A stretch of 64,000 nt of DNA from Streptococcus sp. 29887 (GCF_032595075.1 NZ_CP118735.1:1826001-1890000); one strand, 5' to 3'. Counted from the stretch's first letter, positions 37,213 through 46,842 are shown. The notes: generated from the letters alone by a model not told the origin. Translations and numbers: made by a program.

Positions 37213-38562
37213 ATGAAAGCATTTAAGATACACCTTACTCCCAGTCAACGAATTATTCTGAGCTTTCTACTCGTTATACTGGTCGGCTCTCTCTTACTCA
37301 GTCTGCCCATTTCGCAAGTTCCTACATCTAATGCCCGTTACTGGGACCACCTCTTTACCTCTGTGTCCATGGTTTGCGTGACTGGATTGTTTACAAAGGC
37401 TGTGGCCGATACCTATTCTACATTTGGTCAAATCATCTGTATGCTACTCATTCAGATTGGTGGACTGAGCCTGGTTGGTTTTATTGGCCTCTTTGCCCTA
37501 CGAGGTGGTCGGAAAATCAATTTTATGAGTATGGCAACTCTCCAAGAAGCCCTCAATCGCTCTGACACAAAACATTTTAGAAATTTTCTCAAGTCTGTTT
37601 TCGGCTTCACCCTAGCCATTGAAACACTGGGAGCTATTCTCTTATCTCTGCACTTCGTACCAGAATTCGGTTGGGCTAGGGGGATATTTACTTCCATGTT
37701 CCTAGCCGTTTCAGCCTTCTGTAATGCTGGTTTTGATAATTTCGGCGCCACCAGTATTGTCCGCTATGTTGACAATCCCTTGATTAACCTGACCTTAGCC
37801 AGCCTAATCATCATGGGAGGACTGGGCTTCTCTGTCTGGTTTGATTTGCAAACCCAGCTTGGACAAAAATTCCATCTTCGTAAACTAGGTTTTCATACCA
37901 AGGTGGTTCTAGGTTTGACTGTCACGATTTTGAGCTGCGGTACCCTATTAACCTTACTTACAGAGTGGAACAACCCTGCTACCATCGGTCATCTATCCTT
38001 TGGTCACAAACTACTAGCAAGCTTTTTCCAGACTGTGACCATGCGAACGGCGGGATTTGCTAGTATTGACTATACCACAGCGGCTCCTATCACCCTGCTG
38101 ATCTATATCTTTCAGATGATGCTGGGGGGAGCACCAGGAGGAACGGCGGGAGGAATTAAAATTACTGCCTTTCTCACTCTGGTCCTCTATGCCCGTAGCG
38201 AAATCTTGGGACTGCCCCATACCAACTTCCTTGGTCGTACCATTGATAGCCTGACCATCCGCAAGGCTTTTGCGACCTTTTCTGTCTTTCTTTTGGTCTT
38301 TTTGACAGGCTTGTTTGCTTTAGTTCTCACAGATAGGCAGCAACCCCTGCTCTTCTTGGTCTTTGAAGTCATGTCAGCCCTAGCAACCGTTGGCGTGACT
38401 GCCAACCTGACCCCATCACTCACCATGGCAGGACAGGCCGTTATCATGGCTCTCATGTTTTTCGGCCGCATAGGGCCTCTATCTATCCTAGCTAGCCTTT
38501 CCCTCCGTAAAGCTTCCAAAAAGGAAAGCCTACAATACGCCAAATCATCTATGCTTGTATAA
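37213..38562 (+). CDS. TrkH/KtrB-family potassium uptake channel subunit
   Basis: A 449-residue K+-translocating subunit with four MPM repeats; the selectivity-filter Gly positions are visible in VCVTGLFTKA (about 56-65), AFCNAGFDNFG (about 171-181), MRTAGFASID (about 277-286) and TVGVTANL (about 395-402). It depends on a cytoplasmic RCK partner, which is the next gene 11 bp on. AAAAGGTAGC precedes the ATG. Bacterial names TrkH and KtrB overlap; the length and Gly pattern fit KtrB. Confidence 0.9.
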   Translation: MKAFKIHLTPSQRIILSFLLVILVGSLLLSLPISQVPTSNARYWDHLFTSVSMVCVTGLFTKAVADTYSTFGQIICMLLIQIGGLSLVGFIGLFALRGGRKINFMSMATLQEALNRSDTKHFRNFLKSVFGFTLAIETLGAILLSLHFVPEFGWARGIFTSMFLAVSAFCNAGFDNFGATSIVRYVDNPLINLTLASLIIMGGLGFSVWFDLQTQLGQKFHLRKLGFHTKVVLGLTVTILSCGTLLTLLTEWNNPATIGHLSFGHKLLASFFQTVTMRTAGFASIDYTTAAPITLLIYIFQMMLGGAPGGTAGGIKITAFLTLVLYARSEILGLPHTNFLGRTIDSLTIRKAFATFSVFLLVFLTGLFALVLTDRQQPLLFLVFEVMSALATVGVTANLTPSLTMAGQAVIMALMFFGRIGPLSILASLSLRKASKKESLQYAKSSMLV

Positions 38563-38573
38563 AAGGAGAAATC

Positions 38574-39239
38574 ATGCCAAACTATACTATCGGAATACTA
38601 GGCTTAGGAGTATTCGGTACAACCATTGCCAAGACCCTACATAATTACGATTGCAATATCATTGCCATTGATAACCACGAACAACAAATTAACCATCTTG
38701 AACCCATTCTCACGCGAGGGATTGTTGGAGATATAACCGACCGTTCTATCCTACGCGCTGCTGGCATCGGGAACTGTGATGCTGTCGTGGTTGCTACTGG
38801 TGAGAATTTAGAATCTAGCGTTCTCGCTGTCATGCATAGCAAGGTTCTCGGCGTTCCCATGGTTGTTGCTAAAGTAAAGGGAACAACCGCTAAAGAAGTT
38901 CTCCTTCGTGTCGGTGCAGATAAGGTCATCTCTCCAGAACGAGAAACAGGTATTTCACTGGCCAAGCAACTTCTTCACAAAGACACAACTAGCCTCCTGG
39001 AACTAGAAGGCAATGTTTCCATCGTTGAATTTCATCCGCCTGCAAAATGGATTGGCAAAACCTTGGGCGAGCTCAAGCTCCGTCAACGCTATAAGATGAA
39101 TATCATCGGTTACCGTAGCGGAGAAAATCAGGAATTGAATATCCAACTAACTCCAGACTATGTTTTCAAAACTGAAGAACTCATCATGGCCATTACAGAT
39201 CATAATACCGTTGACCACTTTGAAGACTTAGCTAACTAA
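38574..39239 (+). CDS. TrkA/KtrA-family RCK regulator of potassium uptake
   Basis: A 221-residue cytoplasmic ring-forming protein: RCK_N Rossmann fold with GLGVFGTTIAKTL (10-22), GDITDRSILRAAGIGNCDAV and an RCK_C domain from about residue 137. It binds ATP/ADP or NAD(H) to gate the partner channel. AAAAGGAGAAATC precedes the ATG; it is co-transcribed with the channel gene and followed by a hairpin. Confidence 0.92.
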   Translation: MPNYTIGILGLGVFGTTIAKTLHNYDCNIIAIDNHEQQINHLEPILTRGIVGDITDRSILRAAGIGNCDAVVVATGENLESSVLAVMHSKVLGVPMVVAKVKGTTAKEVLLRVGADKVISPERETGISLAKQLLHKDTTSLLELEGNVSIVEFHPPAKWIGKTLGELKLRQRYKMNIIGYRSGENQELNIQLTPDYVFKTEELIMAITDHNTVDHFEDLAN

Positions 39240-39250
39240 AATATTGAAAA

Positions 39251-39282
39251 AGCCTACTAGAGGATAAAACTCCTAGTAGGCT
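39251..39282 (+). terminator. Hairpin after the potassium uptake genes
   Basis: GCCTACTAG-type arm (39252) pairs with CTAGTAGGC across a 12-nt loop, but only a short T-poor tail (TTCTCGTCTG) follows. A weak terminator. Confidence 0.55.
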
Positions 39283-39308
39283 TCTCGTCTGTTAACAAAG
39301 GAGAATGC

Positions 39309-40646
39309 ATGAACGATTTAACAAAAGGGAAACCAATTATTGTCATCTTACAATTTGCCATCCCCTTACTGATTGGTTCTTTTTTCCAATTGGCCTATAA
39401 CTTTGCCGATTCTATGATTGTGGGTCATACCCTGGGAAAAGAAGCCTTTGCCAGTGTCGGCTCAACTGCCAGCCTGATTTTTCTCATCATCGGCTTTGCC
39501 CAAGGAGTGACCAATGGTCTGACCATCATTTCTGCCCAACGCTTCGGAGCTGAGGACTTTGAAGGATTGAAAAAATCCTTTGTTCATGGTCTTTTCTACT
39601 CTTTCCTTATCAGCCTGATATTGACAATCCTTGCATTGACTTTTTTACAACCTATCTTGGTCTTAATGAAGACACCTGCTAGTATCATCCAGCATTCTCA
39701 AGCCTTTTTGACTGCCATGTTCGGCGGACTAACCTTTACTATTTTCTATAATTTTCTCTCTTCTGCTCTCCGAAGTCTTGGAAATTCTAGAACGCCACTC
39801 ATAGCCCTGATCATCGCTTGTTTTATCAATATCGGTCTAGACTTTTTCTTCATCCTAGTCATGAAATGGGGTGTTTTCGGAGCTGGTTTTGCTACCATTA
39901 CAGCCCAAGCCTGTTCTGTTCTCTTTTTGATTTTTTACATTGCCCGTAAGGTTCCCCAATACCATATTGGCTTATCTGATATAAAATTAGACAAAGACAA
40001 TCTCAAGAAACACGCACAACTAGCTTTTCCCATGGGCTTTCAAGCCAGTATTATTGCTATCGGAGCCATGACCCTACAATTCATGGTCAACCAACTGGGC
40101 ACGGATGCTATTGCTGCCCAAGCTATCGCCCTCCGTACTGACCAGCTAGCTATGCTGCCCATGGTCAATCTTGGTCTAGCCATCGCAACCTTCACAGCCC
40201 AGAACTATGGGGCCAAGCTCTACGAACGGATCCGAGAAGGTGTTCGTCAGGCCTTGGTTCTAAACATCGCTTGGGCACTAGTATTTGCCCTCCTGCTCAT
40301 CCTGGGCAACCGCTTCTTCTCCGGCCTCTTTCTGCCAAATGCCAGTCAAACCGTATTGGATTTGGCCCTTATCTACTACATCATCAACGGGATTTGTTAC
40401 TGGATTGTAGCCAGCCTCTTTATTCTTCGTAGCTTTATCCAGGGACTGGGCAAGGGTTTTATTCCAACTCTTGCAGGCTTTGGGGAATTGATTTTCCGAG
40501 CGGCTGTCGCCATCATAGGTATGCAGTATTGGGGCTTTTATGGAACAGCAGCTGCCAATCCCGCTGCCTGGATCGGTAGCATCATCGTTCTCATTCCAAG
40601 CTCCATCGTCTTAATGAAAAAGTTGAAAGCCGGACAAACAATATAG
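39309..40646 (+). CDS. MATE-family multidrug/Na+ efflux transporter
   Basis: A 445-residue protein with 12 predicted helices in two halves. The N-half starts GKPIIVILQFAIPLLIGSFFQLAYNFADS (7-35) and the C-half repeats LAFPMGFQASIIAIGAMTLQFMVNQLGTDAIAAQAIA (about 238-274), typical of the NorM/DinF-like family. Substrates unknown. AAAGGAGAATGC precedes the ATG. Transcribed alone between hairpins. Confidence 0.88.
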   Translation: MNDLTKGKPIIVILQFAIPLLIGSFFQLAYNFADSMIVGHTLGKEAFASVGSTASLIFLIIGFAQGVTNGLTIISAQRFGAEDFEGLKKSFVHGLFYSFLISLILTILALTFLQPILVLMKTPASIIQHSQAFLTAMFGGLTFTIFYNFLSSALRSLGNSRTPLIALIIACFINIGLDFFFILVMKWGVFGAGFATITAQACSVLFLIFYIARKVPQYHIGLSDIKLDKDNLKKHAQLAFPMGFQASIIAIGAMTLQFMVNQLGTDAIAAQAIALRTDQLAMLPMVNLGLAIATFTAQNYGAKLYERIREGVRQALVLNIAWALVFALLLILGNRFFSGLFLPNASQTVLDLALIYYIINGICYWIVASLFILRSFIQGLGKGFIPTLAGFGELIFRAAVAIIGMQYWGFYGTAAANPAAWIGSIIVLIPSSIVLMKKLKAGQTI

Positions 40647-40655
40647 ACAAAGAAA

Positions 40656-40682
40656 AACGCATGAAACTCTCATGCGTTTTTA
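40656..40682. terminator. Bidirectional terminator between MATE and the converging small gene
   Basis: AAAAACGCATGA, loop AACTC, TCATGCGTTTTT: a perfect palindrome with T runs on both strands, between convergent genes and overlapping the end of the minus-strand gene. Confidence 0.8.
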
Positions 40683-41041
40683 AAATAATATTTCCGTAAA
40701 AATTGGATATGTAAGATATTCCAAAACGCACCATAGCTAATCCCGACCAAGAAAGCTAAGCCGACTTGCACATTGGATACTGGTAGCAGATGAACAAAAA
40801 GAATGATGCCCAAAATAACCACTAATAAAATAACTGTCGTTGTCTTATCCCACTTAAAATAGGCTGAAAAGGGTTTGTTAGGACAGACTTGCACTTCCTT
40901 GAACTGTTTGAAACTAGCACCAAGACTTGCTCCTGCCGCTCCTAAAATTGCACCAAAATAATCGTGCGGAAGGACATAGACCGACAAATAAGCGACCATA
41001 ACATAGGCAAGCACCAAGAAGGCATATACAAATTTTTTCAT
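40670..41041 (-). CDS. Uncharacterised membrane protein
   Basis: A 123-residue protein with four hydrophobic segments (about 5-23, 26-42, 70-87, 95-113) separated by a charged middle with KQFKEVQVCPNKPFSAYFKWDK. The ATG at 41041 has GGAGG six bases upstream; the TTG two codons earlier is discounted. No family recognised and no operon partner. Confidence 0.65.
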   Translation of the reverse strand: MKKFVYAFLVLAYVMVAYLSVYVLPHDYFGAILGAAGASLGASFKQFKEVQVCPNKPFSAYFKWDKTTTVILLVVILGIILFVHLLPVSNVQVGLAFLVGISYGAFWNILHIQFLRKYYFKNA

Positions 41042-41118
41042 GTCCAACCTCCTAGTCCAAATCTTCTTATCATTATTTTAACATAATTTTTTGTATATCC
41101 AAGACTTATAAAAAAATT

Positions 41119-42192
41119 TTACAGCTGACTTTCCGCCTCAATTTCTTCCAAAAGTTTACCATAAAAAGTCTGTTCATCAGCCAAAAGCGGACTGTTTGGC
41201 AACATTTTTTTAGCCTGAGCCAGAGATTTTTTCAAGGCCTTGTTATCTTTCGTAATTCGCTGATGGTAGAGAGCCGCGATGACTTGGTAATTTCCCATAG
41301 GGTACTTGAGCAGAGCCTTGACCTGTTTGTCCTGACCCAACTCCCTAGCTTCATCTTCCAACCCCTGCAAGATATAGACTTCCAACAAAATAAGTTTGCT
41401 TGCTTTGATGATGTAATCATTATCGGATGTGGCAATCAATTGTTCCAAGCGTTCCTTGGCTTCTGGGTATTGCCCCTTAAAAATCATGACTTCTGTCCAG
41501 TTGAGGTAATGCGTTTGTGGTAAATGTCCTGGCAAGATTGGGAGCTCCAAAACAAAATCACTCAAGTTAGCCGCAGTCGGATCCACCAATGCTTGAGCTG
41601 TATGACGAAGGGCATGATAGGTCAGCCGACTATATTCGGGATGAGCACGCAACTCTTGTATCTTAGCACCATCCAAGAAACCAGAAGGGTTGGCATTGAG
41701 AATGAATAAAGATAGATTGAGAAGAATTTGCGATAATGGTAGCCCCCACTTCCCAGTCAAAACTCCCATCAAAGCAGAAAGCAAGACTAGAACCAGATGA
41801 ACAATCAGGCCACCTGCAAACATCAAAATTGCCCGAGGGTCATTCTCATCTTTTTTGACCCCGATATACTGAGCAGCTGCCCCTTGCACAATCACGGTTT
41901 TCTTCCATTTCCAGCCCTGGTCAGTCTTGACCAACAAGCGATTACCCAAGCCAAGTGCCACCAAATCAAAACCTGTCAACCAACCAAAGAAGGCATGCCC
42001 CAATTCATGAAGAATGAGGGTCAGATAGAGTGTTCCCATAAACCAGATATAGCCTAGACCAACAATTAAAAAGATGCCCTCATCCGACTGAATAGGAAGC
42101 ACTTCCTCCATACCAATGAAACAATAACATGCTCCAACAAAACTTAATAGGATAGAAAGCCCAATCACCAACCAATTCCATACTTTTTTCAT
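41119..42192 (-). CDS. M50-type site-2-protease-like membrane metalloprotease with a TPR-like C-terminus
   Basis: A 357-residue protein; the ATG at 42192 follows AGAGGAGG, whereas the frame to 42222 lacks a site. The zinc motif HELGH lies at residues 62-66 in a membrane helix, and the third ligand region NPSGFLDG is at 168-175; this pair is the M50/S2P signature. About four to five helices (10-30, 40-60, 124-145, 152-168) precede a soluble helical region from about 195 whose hairpin pattern resembles tetratricopeptide repeats. M50 proteases cleave membrane proteins such as anti-sigma factors; the substrate here is unknown. Confidence 0.8.
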   Translation of the reverse strand: MKKVWNWLVIGLSILLSFVGACYCFIGMEEVLPIQSDEGIFLIVGLGYIWFMGTLYLTLILHELGHAFFGWLTGFDLVALGLGNRLLVKTDQGWKWKKTVIVQGAAAQYIGVKKDENDPRAILMFAGGLIVHLVLVLLSALMGVLTGKWGLPLSQILLNLSLFILNANPSGFLDGAKIQELRAHPEYSRLTYHALRHTAQALVDPTAANLSDFVLELPILPGHLPQTHYLNWTEVMIFKGQYPEAKERLEQLIATSDNDYIIKASKLILLEVYILQGLEDEARELGQDKQVKALLKYPMGNYQVIAALYHQRITKDNKALKKSLAQAKKMLPNSPLLADEQTFYGKLLEEIEAESQL

Positions 42193-42219
42193 AGCAAACC
42201 TCCTCTTGATATAGTATAA

Positions 42220-42246
42220 CAAAAAAAGACTAGGAAACCTAGTCTT
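42220..42246 (-). terminator. Terminator of the glyQS-DUF896 operon
   Basis: Minus strand AAAGACTAGG, loop TTT, CCTAGTCTTT followed by more T. A plus-strand T run nearby may make it bidirectional. Confidence 0.8.
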
Positions 42247-42273
42247 TACTTGTTTTTTTTAGCAATCTTATTC

Positions 42274-42531
42274 TTAGGAATTAGGGTCGTCCAAGCTACG
42301 TCCGTGCAAGCCTTTTTCACGTTGGACTTGACGAAGTTTTTCAGGTGTCACATCATTGCCGTCCTCATCGACGACCTTGATGCCTTCGATATGGGCACGC
42401 ACGCTACGGCGGTAGCCCTCGATGTACTCCTCACGAAGAGCTGCCTGTTCCTGCAACTCCTCCTCTGTCAAGCCTTCCGCCTTTTTCTTGCGGGCCAATT
42501 CATTGATACGATCAATTTTTGCTTGTTCCAT
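42274..42531 (-). CDS. DUF896 (YnzC-like) protein
   Basis: An 85-residue charged helical protein: [20 protein letters not shown] then [31 protein letters not shown], followed by [21 protein letters not shown]. This is the conserved UPF0291/DUF896 family of low-GC Gram-positives, in Bacillus YnzC linked to the SOS-induced yneA operon. It follows glyS by nine bases, so it is the third gene of the glycyl-tRNA synthetase operon. Confidence 0.88.
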   Translation of the reverse strand: MEQAKIDRINELARKKKAEGLTEEELQEQAALREEYIEGYRRSVRAHIEGIKVVDEDGNDVTPEKLRQVQREKGLHGRSLDDPNS

Positions 42532-42540
42532 ATTTGCCTC

Positions 42541-44577
42541 CTACTTGCTATTCAAGAGATTGAAGACCGCCACGGCACTTGCCTTATCCGCCAAGGATTT
42601 CAGTAGAGCCAAACGGTTGGCTTTGACTGCTGCGTCATCTGCCATGACCATGGTGTTGTCGAAGAAGGCCGCGATGATTGGGCTGAGAGCAAAGAGCTTG
42701 TCCAGGTTGCCCGCCATGTCTTCCGTCAACTCCAAGCCTGCCACTGCAGCAGCAAGGGCTTTCTCCTGGTCGTTTTCGAAGAGTGCCTCGTCAATGACAG
42801 TCGCCTCTGCCTTTTCAGCCAAGTTGAAGACCCGTGACAAGTTTTCCACGGCTTCCTTGTAGTCAGCCTCTTTTGATTTTTGGAAAATAGCAGAGCTGGC
42901 TGCCAGTTGTAGTCTGACCACAAAGGTTGAGCTGGCAAGTACAGCCTCACGGATGTCTTTCGGAATCGCCTTATCCATCATCTTCTCTACACGGGCACGG
43001 ATAAAGTCCATCACAGCTGGCTGGTTGTCGTAAGTCAAGCTGGCAAAGTTCAAGCTGTACAACTCCGCAATCAACTGATCCAATGGAATTTCCCAACCAA
43101 AGGCTTCCAAAATCCGCACGATACCCTGTGTTGCACGACGGAGAGCGTAAGGGTCGTTCGAGCCAGAAGGAATCAAGCCAACTGAGAAGAAGGATAGGAG
43201 GGTATCAAATTTATCAGCCAGTGCCAAGACCGCACCGACCTTGCTTTCAGGCAATTCGCCTTCTGCTGAGTTTGGCAAGTAGTGCTCACGGATTGCTGCT
43301 GCCACCGCAGGTTTTTCCCCTGCAAGAAGGGCATACTTCTCACCCATAATCCCTTGCAATTCATCAAACTCGCCGACCATGCCTGTCAAGAGGTCAAACT
43401 TGTAGATGTCCGCCGCACGTGCCACATCTGCTTTCTCATCCGCAGACAAGCCAGCCAAGTCAGCCAGTTTTTCTGCGATAACCTTGGTGCGTTCCATGTG
43501 CTCGTAAAGTGAGCCGATTTTCTCATGGAAGGTCACGACTTTGAGACGTTCCACCAAGTCAGCAATCTTGAGTTTTTGGTCTTCACGCCAAAAGAACTCG
43601 CCGTCTTCCAAACGAGCCACCAAGACTTTTTCGTTTCCTTTGATGACATTGTCAAGGTGTTGGTCGTTTCCGTTACGGACGGAGATGAAGTTTGGCAAGA
43701 GCTTGCCAGACTTATCACGCACCACGAAGTAACGTTGGTGATTTTTCATAGAAGTAACCAAAACTTCTTCTGGTACTTCCAAATATTTAGTGTCAAAAGA
43801 ACCCATGAAGGCAGTTGGATACTCGACCAAGTTGAGAACTTCATTAAGTAGGTCTTCGTCGATCTCAACAGTCACATTGTGTTTGTCCTCGATAGCCTTG
43901 ATTTGCTCGACGATCAAATTTTGACGCTCTGCGGGGTCTGTAATGACAAACTGTGCACGCAAGTCTGCCTCGTAAGAATCTGCACTTGCAATCTCTGTTT
44001 CATTTCCAAGGAAACGATGACCACGGCTGATGCGAGCTGACGAAATGTCCAAGAAGTCCATAGCCAATGCTTCATCGTCCAAGAGAACGGTCAAGGTATG
44101 GACAGGACGGATGTAAGCGAATTTATTGGACGCCCAGTTCATGCTGACTGGGAAGGTCATAGCCTTCAAAACCTCTGGAATGCCCGCCAAAACTGCCTTA
44201 GCTGGCTGACCAGCTTCGTGTTTGGTCACGTAGACATACTCTTCGCCCTTGATCTCGCGGAATTCAATGTTCGCAGTCGTCAAGCCTTTGCCACGGACAA
44301 AGCCTTCTGCAGCTTTAGTGAAGTTTCCGTCTGCGTCCAAGGCAATTTTCTTAGCAGGACCCTTGAAATCTTCCGTCAAGTCAGTCTGCTGGTCTGCCAA
44401 ACCACGCACACGAACAGCCAAACGGCGTGGCGTTGAAAAGACATCAATGCTGTCAAAAGCCAAGCGATTGTCTGTCAAAAAGGTCGCCATGCGGTCACGC
44501 AACTGGTGCATGGCTGGGGTTACGATGTAGGCAGGAATTTCTTCCAAACCAAGTTCAACAAGTAAATTCTTTGTCAT
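42541..44577 (-). CDS. glyS: Glycyl-tRNA synthetase beta subunit
   Basis: The beta chain of the alpha2beta2 bacterial glycyl-tRNA synthetase, 678 residues; it binds tRNA through its C-terminal part. The start [21 protein letters not shown] is the conserved family N-terminus, and an HD-like domain and C-terminal anticodon-binding region ([22 protein letters not shown]) are present. The ATG overlaps the glyQ stop by one base. Confidence 0.95.
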   Translation of the reverse strand: MTKNLLVELGLEEIPAYIVTPAMHQLRDRMATFLTDNRLAFDSIDVFSTPRRLAVRVRGLADQQTDLTEDFKGPAKKIALDADGNFTKAAEGFVRGKGLTTANIEFREIKGEEYVYVTKHEAGQPAKAVLAGIPEVLKAMTFPVSMNWASNKFAYIRPVHTLTVLLDDEALAMDFLDISSARISRGHRFLGNETEIASADSYEADLRAQFVITDPAERQNLIVEQIKAIEDKHNVTVEIDEDLLNEVLNLVEYPTAFMGSFDTKYLEVPEEVLVTSMKNHQRYFVVRDKSGKLLPNFISVRNGNDQHLDNVIKGNEKVLVARLEDGEFFWREDQKLKIADLVERLKVVTFHEKIGSLYEHMERTKVIAEKLADLAGLSADEKADVARAADIYKFDLLTGMVGEFDELQGIMGEKYALLAGEKPAVAAAIREHYLPNSAEGELPESKVGAVLALADKFDTLLSFFSVGLIPSGSNDPYALRRATQGIVRILEAFGWEIPLDQLIAELYSLNFASLTYDNQPAVMDFIRARVEKMMDKAIPKDIREAVLASSTFVVRLQLAASSAIFQKSKEADYKEAVENLSRVFNLAEKAEATVIDEALFENDQEKALAAAVAGLELTEDMAGNLDKLFALSPIIAAFFDNTMVMADDAAVKANRLALLKSLADKASAVAVFNLLNSK

Positions 44578-45494
44578 TATTCTGCGTCCTCCTTCAACAA
44601 TTCTGCTCGTGTTGCCTCATCCAAAAGTGGGAAACCGAGTTTCTTCCGCTCTGCCACAAAGGTCTTGGCAACGACACGGGCAAGGTTACGGATACGGGCA
44701 ATGTAGCCTGCACGCTCGGTTACAGACACAGCTCCACGGGCATCCAGCAGGTTAAAGGTATGAGAACACTTGAGTACATAGTCAAATGCTGGATGAACCA
44801 AGCCCTCTTCCAAAGCCCGCTCTGCTTCTTTTTCAAACTTGGTAAAGTTTTCAAGGAGCATGTCCTGGTCGGATACTTCAAAGGAATATTTTGAATGCTC
44901 ATACTCTGGCTGGATAAAGATTTCACCGTATTTAACGCCGTCAGCCCACTCGATGTCGTAAACGGAGTCAACTTCTTGGATGTAAGAAGCCAGACGCTCC
45001 AAACCATAGGTTACTTCGGCTGTGACAGGACCTGTCGCCAAACCACCGACCTGTTGGAAGTAGGTAAACTGTGTGATTTCCATACCGTCTAGCCAGACTT
45101 CCCAGCCCAGACCAGCTGAACCTGTTGATGGGTTTTCCCAGTTGTCCTCAACGAAACGAATGTCATGTTCCAAAGGATTGATCCCCAAACGCTCCAAAGA
45201 CTCCAAGTAGAGTTCTTGGATATTAGATGGAGATGGTTTCATCACCACTTGGAATTGGTGGTGCTGATACAAACGGTTTGGATTTTCCCCGTAACGACCG
45301 TCCGCAGGACGACGACTTGGCTCCACATAAGCCGCATTCCATGGCTCAGGACCGATAGCACGCAAGAAAGTGTAGGGACTCATGGTACCCGCACCTTTTT
45401 CCGTATCATAGGCCTGCATGAGCAAGCACCCCTGCTCATTCCAAAATTGTTGTAAGGTCAAGATAATCTCTTGAAATGTAAGTTTCTTTGACAT
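44577..45494 (-). CDS. glyQ: Glycyl-tRNA synthetase alpha subunit
   Basis: The catalytic chain, 305 residues, charging tRNA-Gly with glycine. It contains [47 protein letters not shown] class II motifs 1-2 (about 42-84) and [21 protein letters not shown]. The ATG follows AGAAGGAAGAAT. Expression is expected to depend on the T-box leader at 45773-46010, but 280 bp of repeat sequence and a second partial glyQ start lie between. Confidence 0.95.
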   Translation of the reverse strand: MSKKLTFQEIILTLQQFWNEQGCLLMQAYDTEKGAGTMSPYTFLRAIGPEPWNAAYVEPSRRPADGRYGENPNRLYQHHQFQVVMKPSPSNIQELYLESLERLGINPLEHDIRFVEDNWENPSTGSAGLGWEVWLDGMEITQFTYFQQVGGLATGPVTAEVTYGLERLASYIQEVDSVYDIEWADGVKYGEIFIQPEYEHSKYSFEVSDQDMLLENFTKFEKEAERALEEGLVHPAFDYVLKCSHTFNLLDARGAVSVTERAGYIARIRNLARVVAKTFVAERKKLGFPLLDEATRAELLKEDAE

Positions 45495-45516
45495 ATTCTT
45501 CCTTCTTTCTTTAATT

Positions 45517-45621
45517 ATAAGTCTTTTAGTTTACTTTTAGTACTAGGCAACGAGCTGCAGGCTGTACTGGAGTACGGCAAAGCGAGTTAACGACGTAATA
45601 AAAGATAAACTAAATGACGAT
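45517..45621 (+). repeat. Dispersed intergenic repeat, copy 3, inside the glyQ leader
   Basis: Runs from TATAAGTCTTTTAGTTTAC through AGTACTAGGCAACGAGCTGC and ACTGGAGTACGGCAAAGCGA to ATAAAAGATAAACTAAATGA. It is nearly identical to copy 1 without the internal 65-bp hairpin segment. It is oriented opposite to glyQ and lies between the T-box and the glyQ start. Confidence 0.8.
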
Positions 45622-45629
45622 GATTTTGT

Positions 45630-45755
45630 GACGTGAACCTTCCTAGCCTAAACCGCTAGGAAAGGCGAACTAGTACAGCGTCTAGCTCAGTCGCCCTAGC
45701 GATGAGCGTGTGGCAATTCGACTGAAAGGAGATTATGCCACTGACGCTGTGAAAG
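45630..45755. repeat. Structured insertion next to repeat copy 3
   Basis: A 125-bp stretch rich in nested inverted repeats: ACAGCGTC (45684-45691 and complement near 45742-45751), GTGGCA/TGCCAC, and CCTAGC/GCTAGG (45640-45660). It is not part of the T-box or of glyQ. With the adjacent repeat it makes up the extra DNA in the leader. Family unknown. Confidence 0.5.
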
Positions 45756-45772
45756 GTAAGTTTTTTTGACAT
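45656..45772 (-). pseudogene. Leftover glyQ start: 38-codon frame directly after the T-box
   Basis: After a strong GGAGGAAAT the ATG at 45772 encodes MSKKLTF, the same first seven residues as glyQ, then diverges and stops at 45656. The DNA around both starts matches (ATGTCAAAGAAACTTACATT at glyQ, ATGTCAAAAAAACTTACCTT here). The simplest reading is an insertion at glyQ codons 7-8 with duplication of the gene start, leaving this truncated frame in the leader. Confidence 0.7.
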
Positions 45773-46010
45773 ATATTTCCTCCGTTTTTTGTTAGACAGA
45801 CAAAAAGAACCACATTCTCTTCCCCTGTCCACAGACATAGGGGCGTTGAGAACGCGGTTCCACCCTAATTTATTACTTCATTGATTTGATTGTTATAACA
45901 GTCCGAACTTGGTCACGACTGGGAAAGCGCCAATTATTTCAAGACTGGCTTGGCTTCCACTCTCCCAAGCTCGCTAGACAGGCTTTTGAAACAACCTTCT
46001 TTCATGCTTA
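45773..46010 (-). promoter_or_regulatory. T-box riboswitch of the glyQS operon
   Basis: The minus strand carries the conserved T-box sequence AGGGTGGAACCGCG (complement at about 45856-45870). The downstream segment GAACCGCGTTCTC pairs with GAGAATGTGGTTC to form a terminator followed by TTTTT at about 45805-45809, mutually exclusive with the T-box antiterminator. Stem I occupies about 45905-46000 and contains TTGGCGC, a plausible GGC glycine specifier. Uncharged tRNA-Gly would stabilise antitermination and raise glyQS expression. Confidence 0.88.
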
Positions 46011-46012
46011 GT

Positions 46013-46041
46013 ATTGTAGCAGAAAAAACAGCGTTTGTCCA
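46013..46041 (-). promoter_or_regulatory. Promoter of the T-box/glyQS transcript
   Basis: Minus strand TGGACA (46041-46036), 17-bp spacer, TACAAT (46018-46013), just upstream of T-box stem I. Confidence 0.7.
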
Positions 46042-46062
46042 GAAAGAGCACTATTTATCCGA

Positions 46063-46767
46063 TTATAAACCCATAGTAGGACTGTTGTAATCCAATAGAT
46101 ATTTTTCTGGAACTACTCCCAAGAATTTTTCTGCGTGTTGACTGATAAAATCTAGGGCATTTTCCAAATCCTCTACTCTATCAGAATTGACCAACTCCAT
46201 AACCAAGAAAGCATTCTTTGTCTCATCCGTAATCATGGTCCGCTCACCATCACGCCAGTTGAAACAGCGACAAACTGCTCCTTTATCATCCTTATAGCAA
46301 ACTTCCCCTGGTAGAGTTGGATTATTGGTTTCATCACCAATGAGATAGAATTCATCCCCACCCTCAGTGACAGTTAGTTGAAGATTGCCTACAAATGTAT
46401 CTAAATCTTCAGCACCACATGGAAGACCAAAACGCAAACTCGCCGCATTATAAATATCCACTAATGGAGAAATTGTTGTGACTGGACGGTCACTAGTTGA
46501 ACGCTTCAAAAGTGCTTCAATACTTGAACGAGCCCCTTTTTTAGTTTTAAACTTTTGATAGGCTTGACGATATGTACGAATGACCTCGTTCTCACTAAAG
46601 GTATCTTCCGTAAGAAATTTCTGGGCAATTCCGTTGCTTTCTTCCAGTAATTTCACTAATTCATCAGGTGATTGCGCCGGCGTTTTATACCCCTTCAATA
46701 ATAGCACTCCGATTTTTGCATCTGGAAATAAATTCCAAAACGATGAATCAACAATAAATTGTGACAT
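46063..46767 (-). CDS. B3/B4 domain-containing protein (PheT B3/4-like)
   Basis: A 234-residue stand-alone B3/4 domain, related to the tRNA-binding and editing-site domain of phenylalanyl-tRNA synthetase beta chain. RPVTTISPLVDIYNAASLRFGLPCGAEDLD (about 107-136) is the family signature and WRDGERTMITDETKNAFLVME lies further on. Stand-alone B3/4 proteins are proposed to hydrolyse mischarged aminoacyl-tRNA, but that is family-based. The ATG at 46767 follows AAAAGGAGTGAGAAT. It has its own promoter and a 115-nt structured leader. Confidence 0.85.
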   Translation of the reverse strand: MSQFIVDSSFWNLFPDAKIGVLLLKGYKTPAQSPDELVKLLEESNGIAQKFLTEDTFSENEVIRTYRQAYQKFKTKKGARSSIEALLKRSTSDRPVTTISPLVDIYNAASLRFGLPCGAEDLDTFVGNLQLTVTEGGDEFYLIGDETNNPTLPGEVCYKDDKGAVCRCFNWRDGERTMITDETKNAFLVMELVNSDRVEDLENALDFISQHAEKFLGVVPEKYLLDYNSPTMGL

Positions 46768-46786
46768 ATTCTCACTCCTTTTATAC

Positions 46787-46842
46787 AAAAATCAGCACCC
46801 TATGAACATCTTCTAGGACCTAACGATGTTCATAAAATGCTG
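46787..46842 (-). terminator. Terminator-like hairpin in the leader of the B3/4 gene
   Basis: Minus strand CAGCA...TATGAACATC pairs with GATGTTCATA...TGCTG (two stems separated by a small internal loop) and is followed by ATTTTTG, about 20 bases before the ribosome binding site. A terminator ahead of a gene and behind a promoter suggests conditional read-through. Confidence 0.65.

Noticed and set aside
45630..45755. Possible tRNA or small stable RNA in the folded stretch before glyQ
   Set aside because: The nested stems do not form a cloverleaf and there is no T-loop or CCA end; better explained as an inserted repeat.
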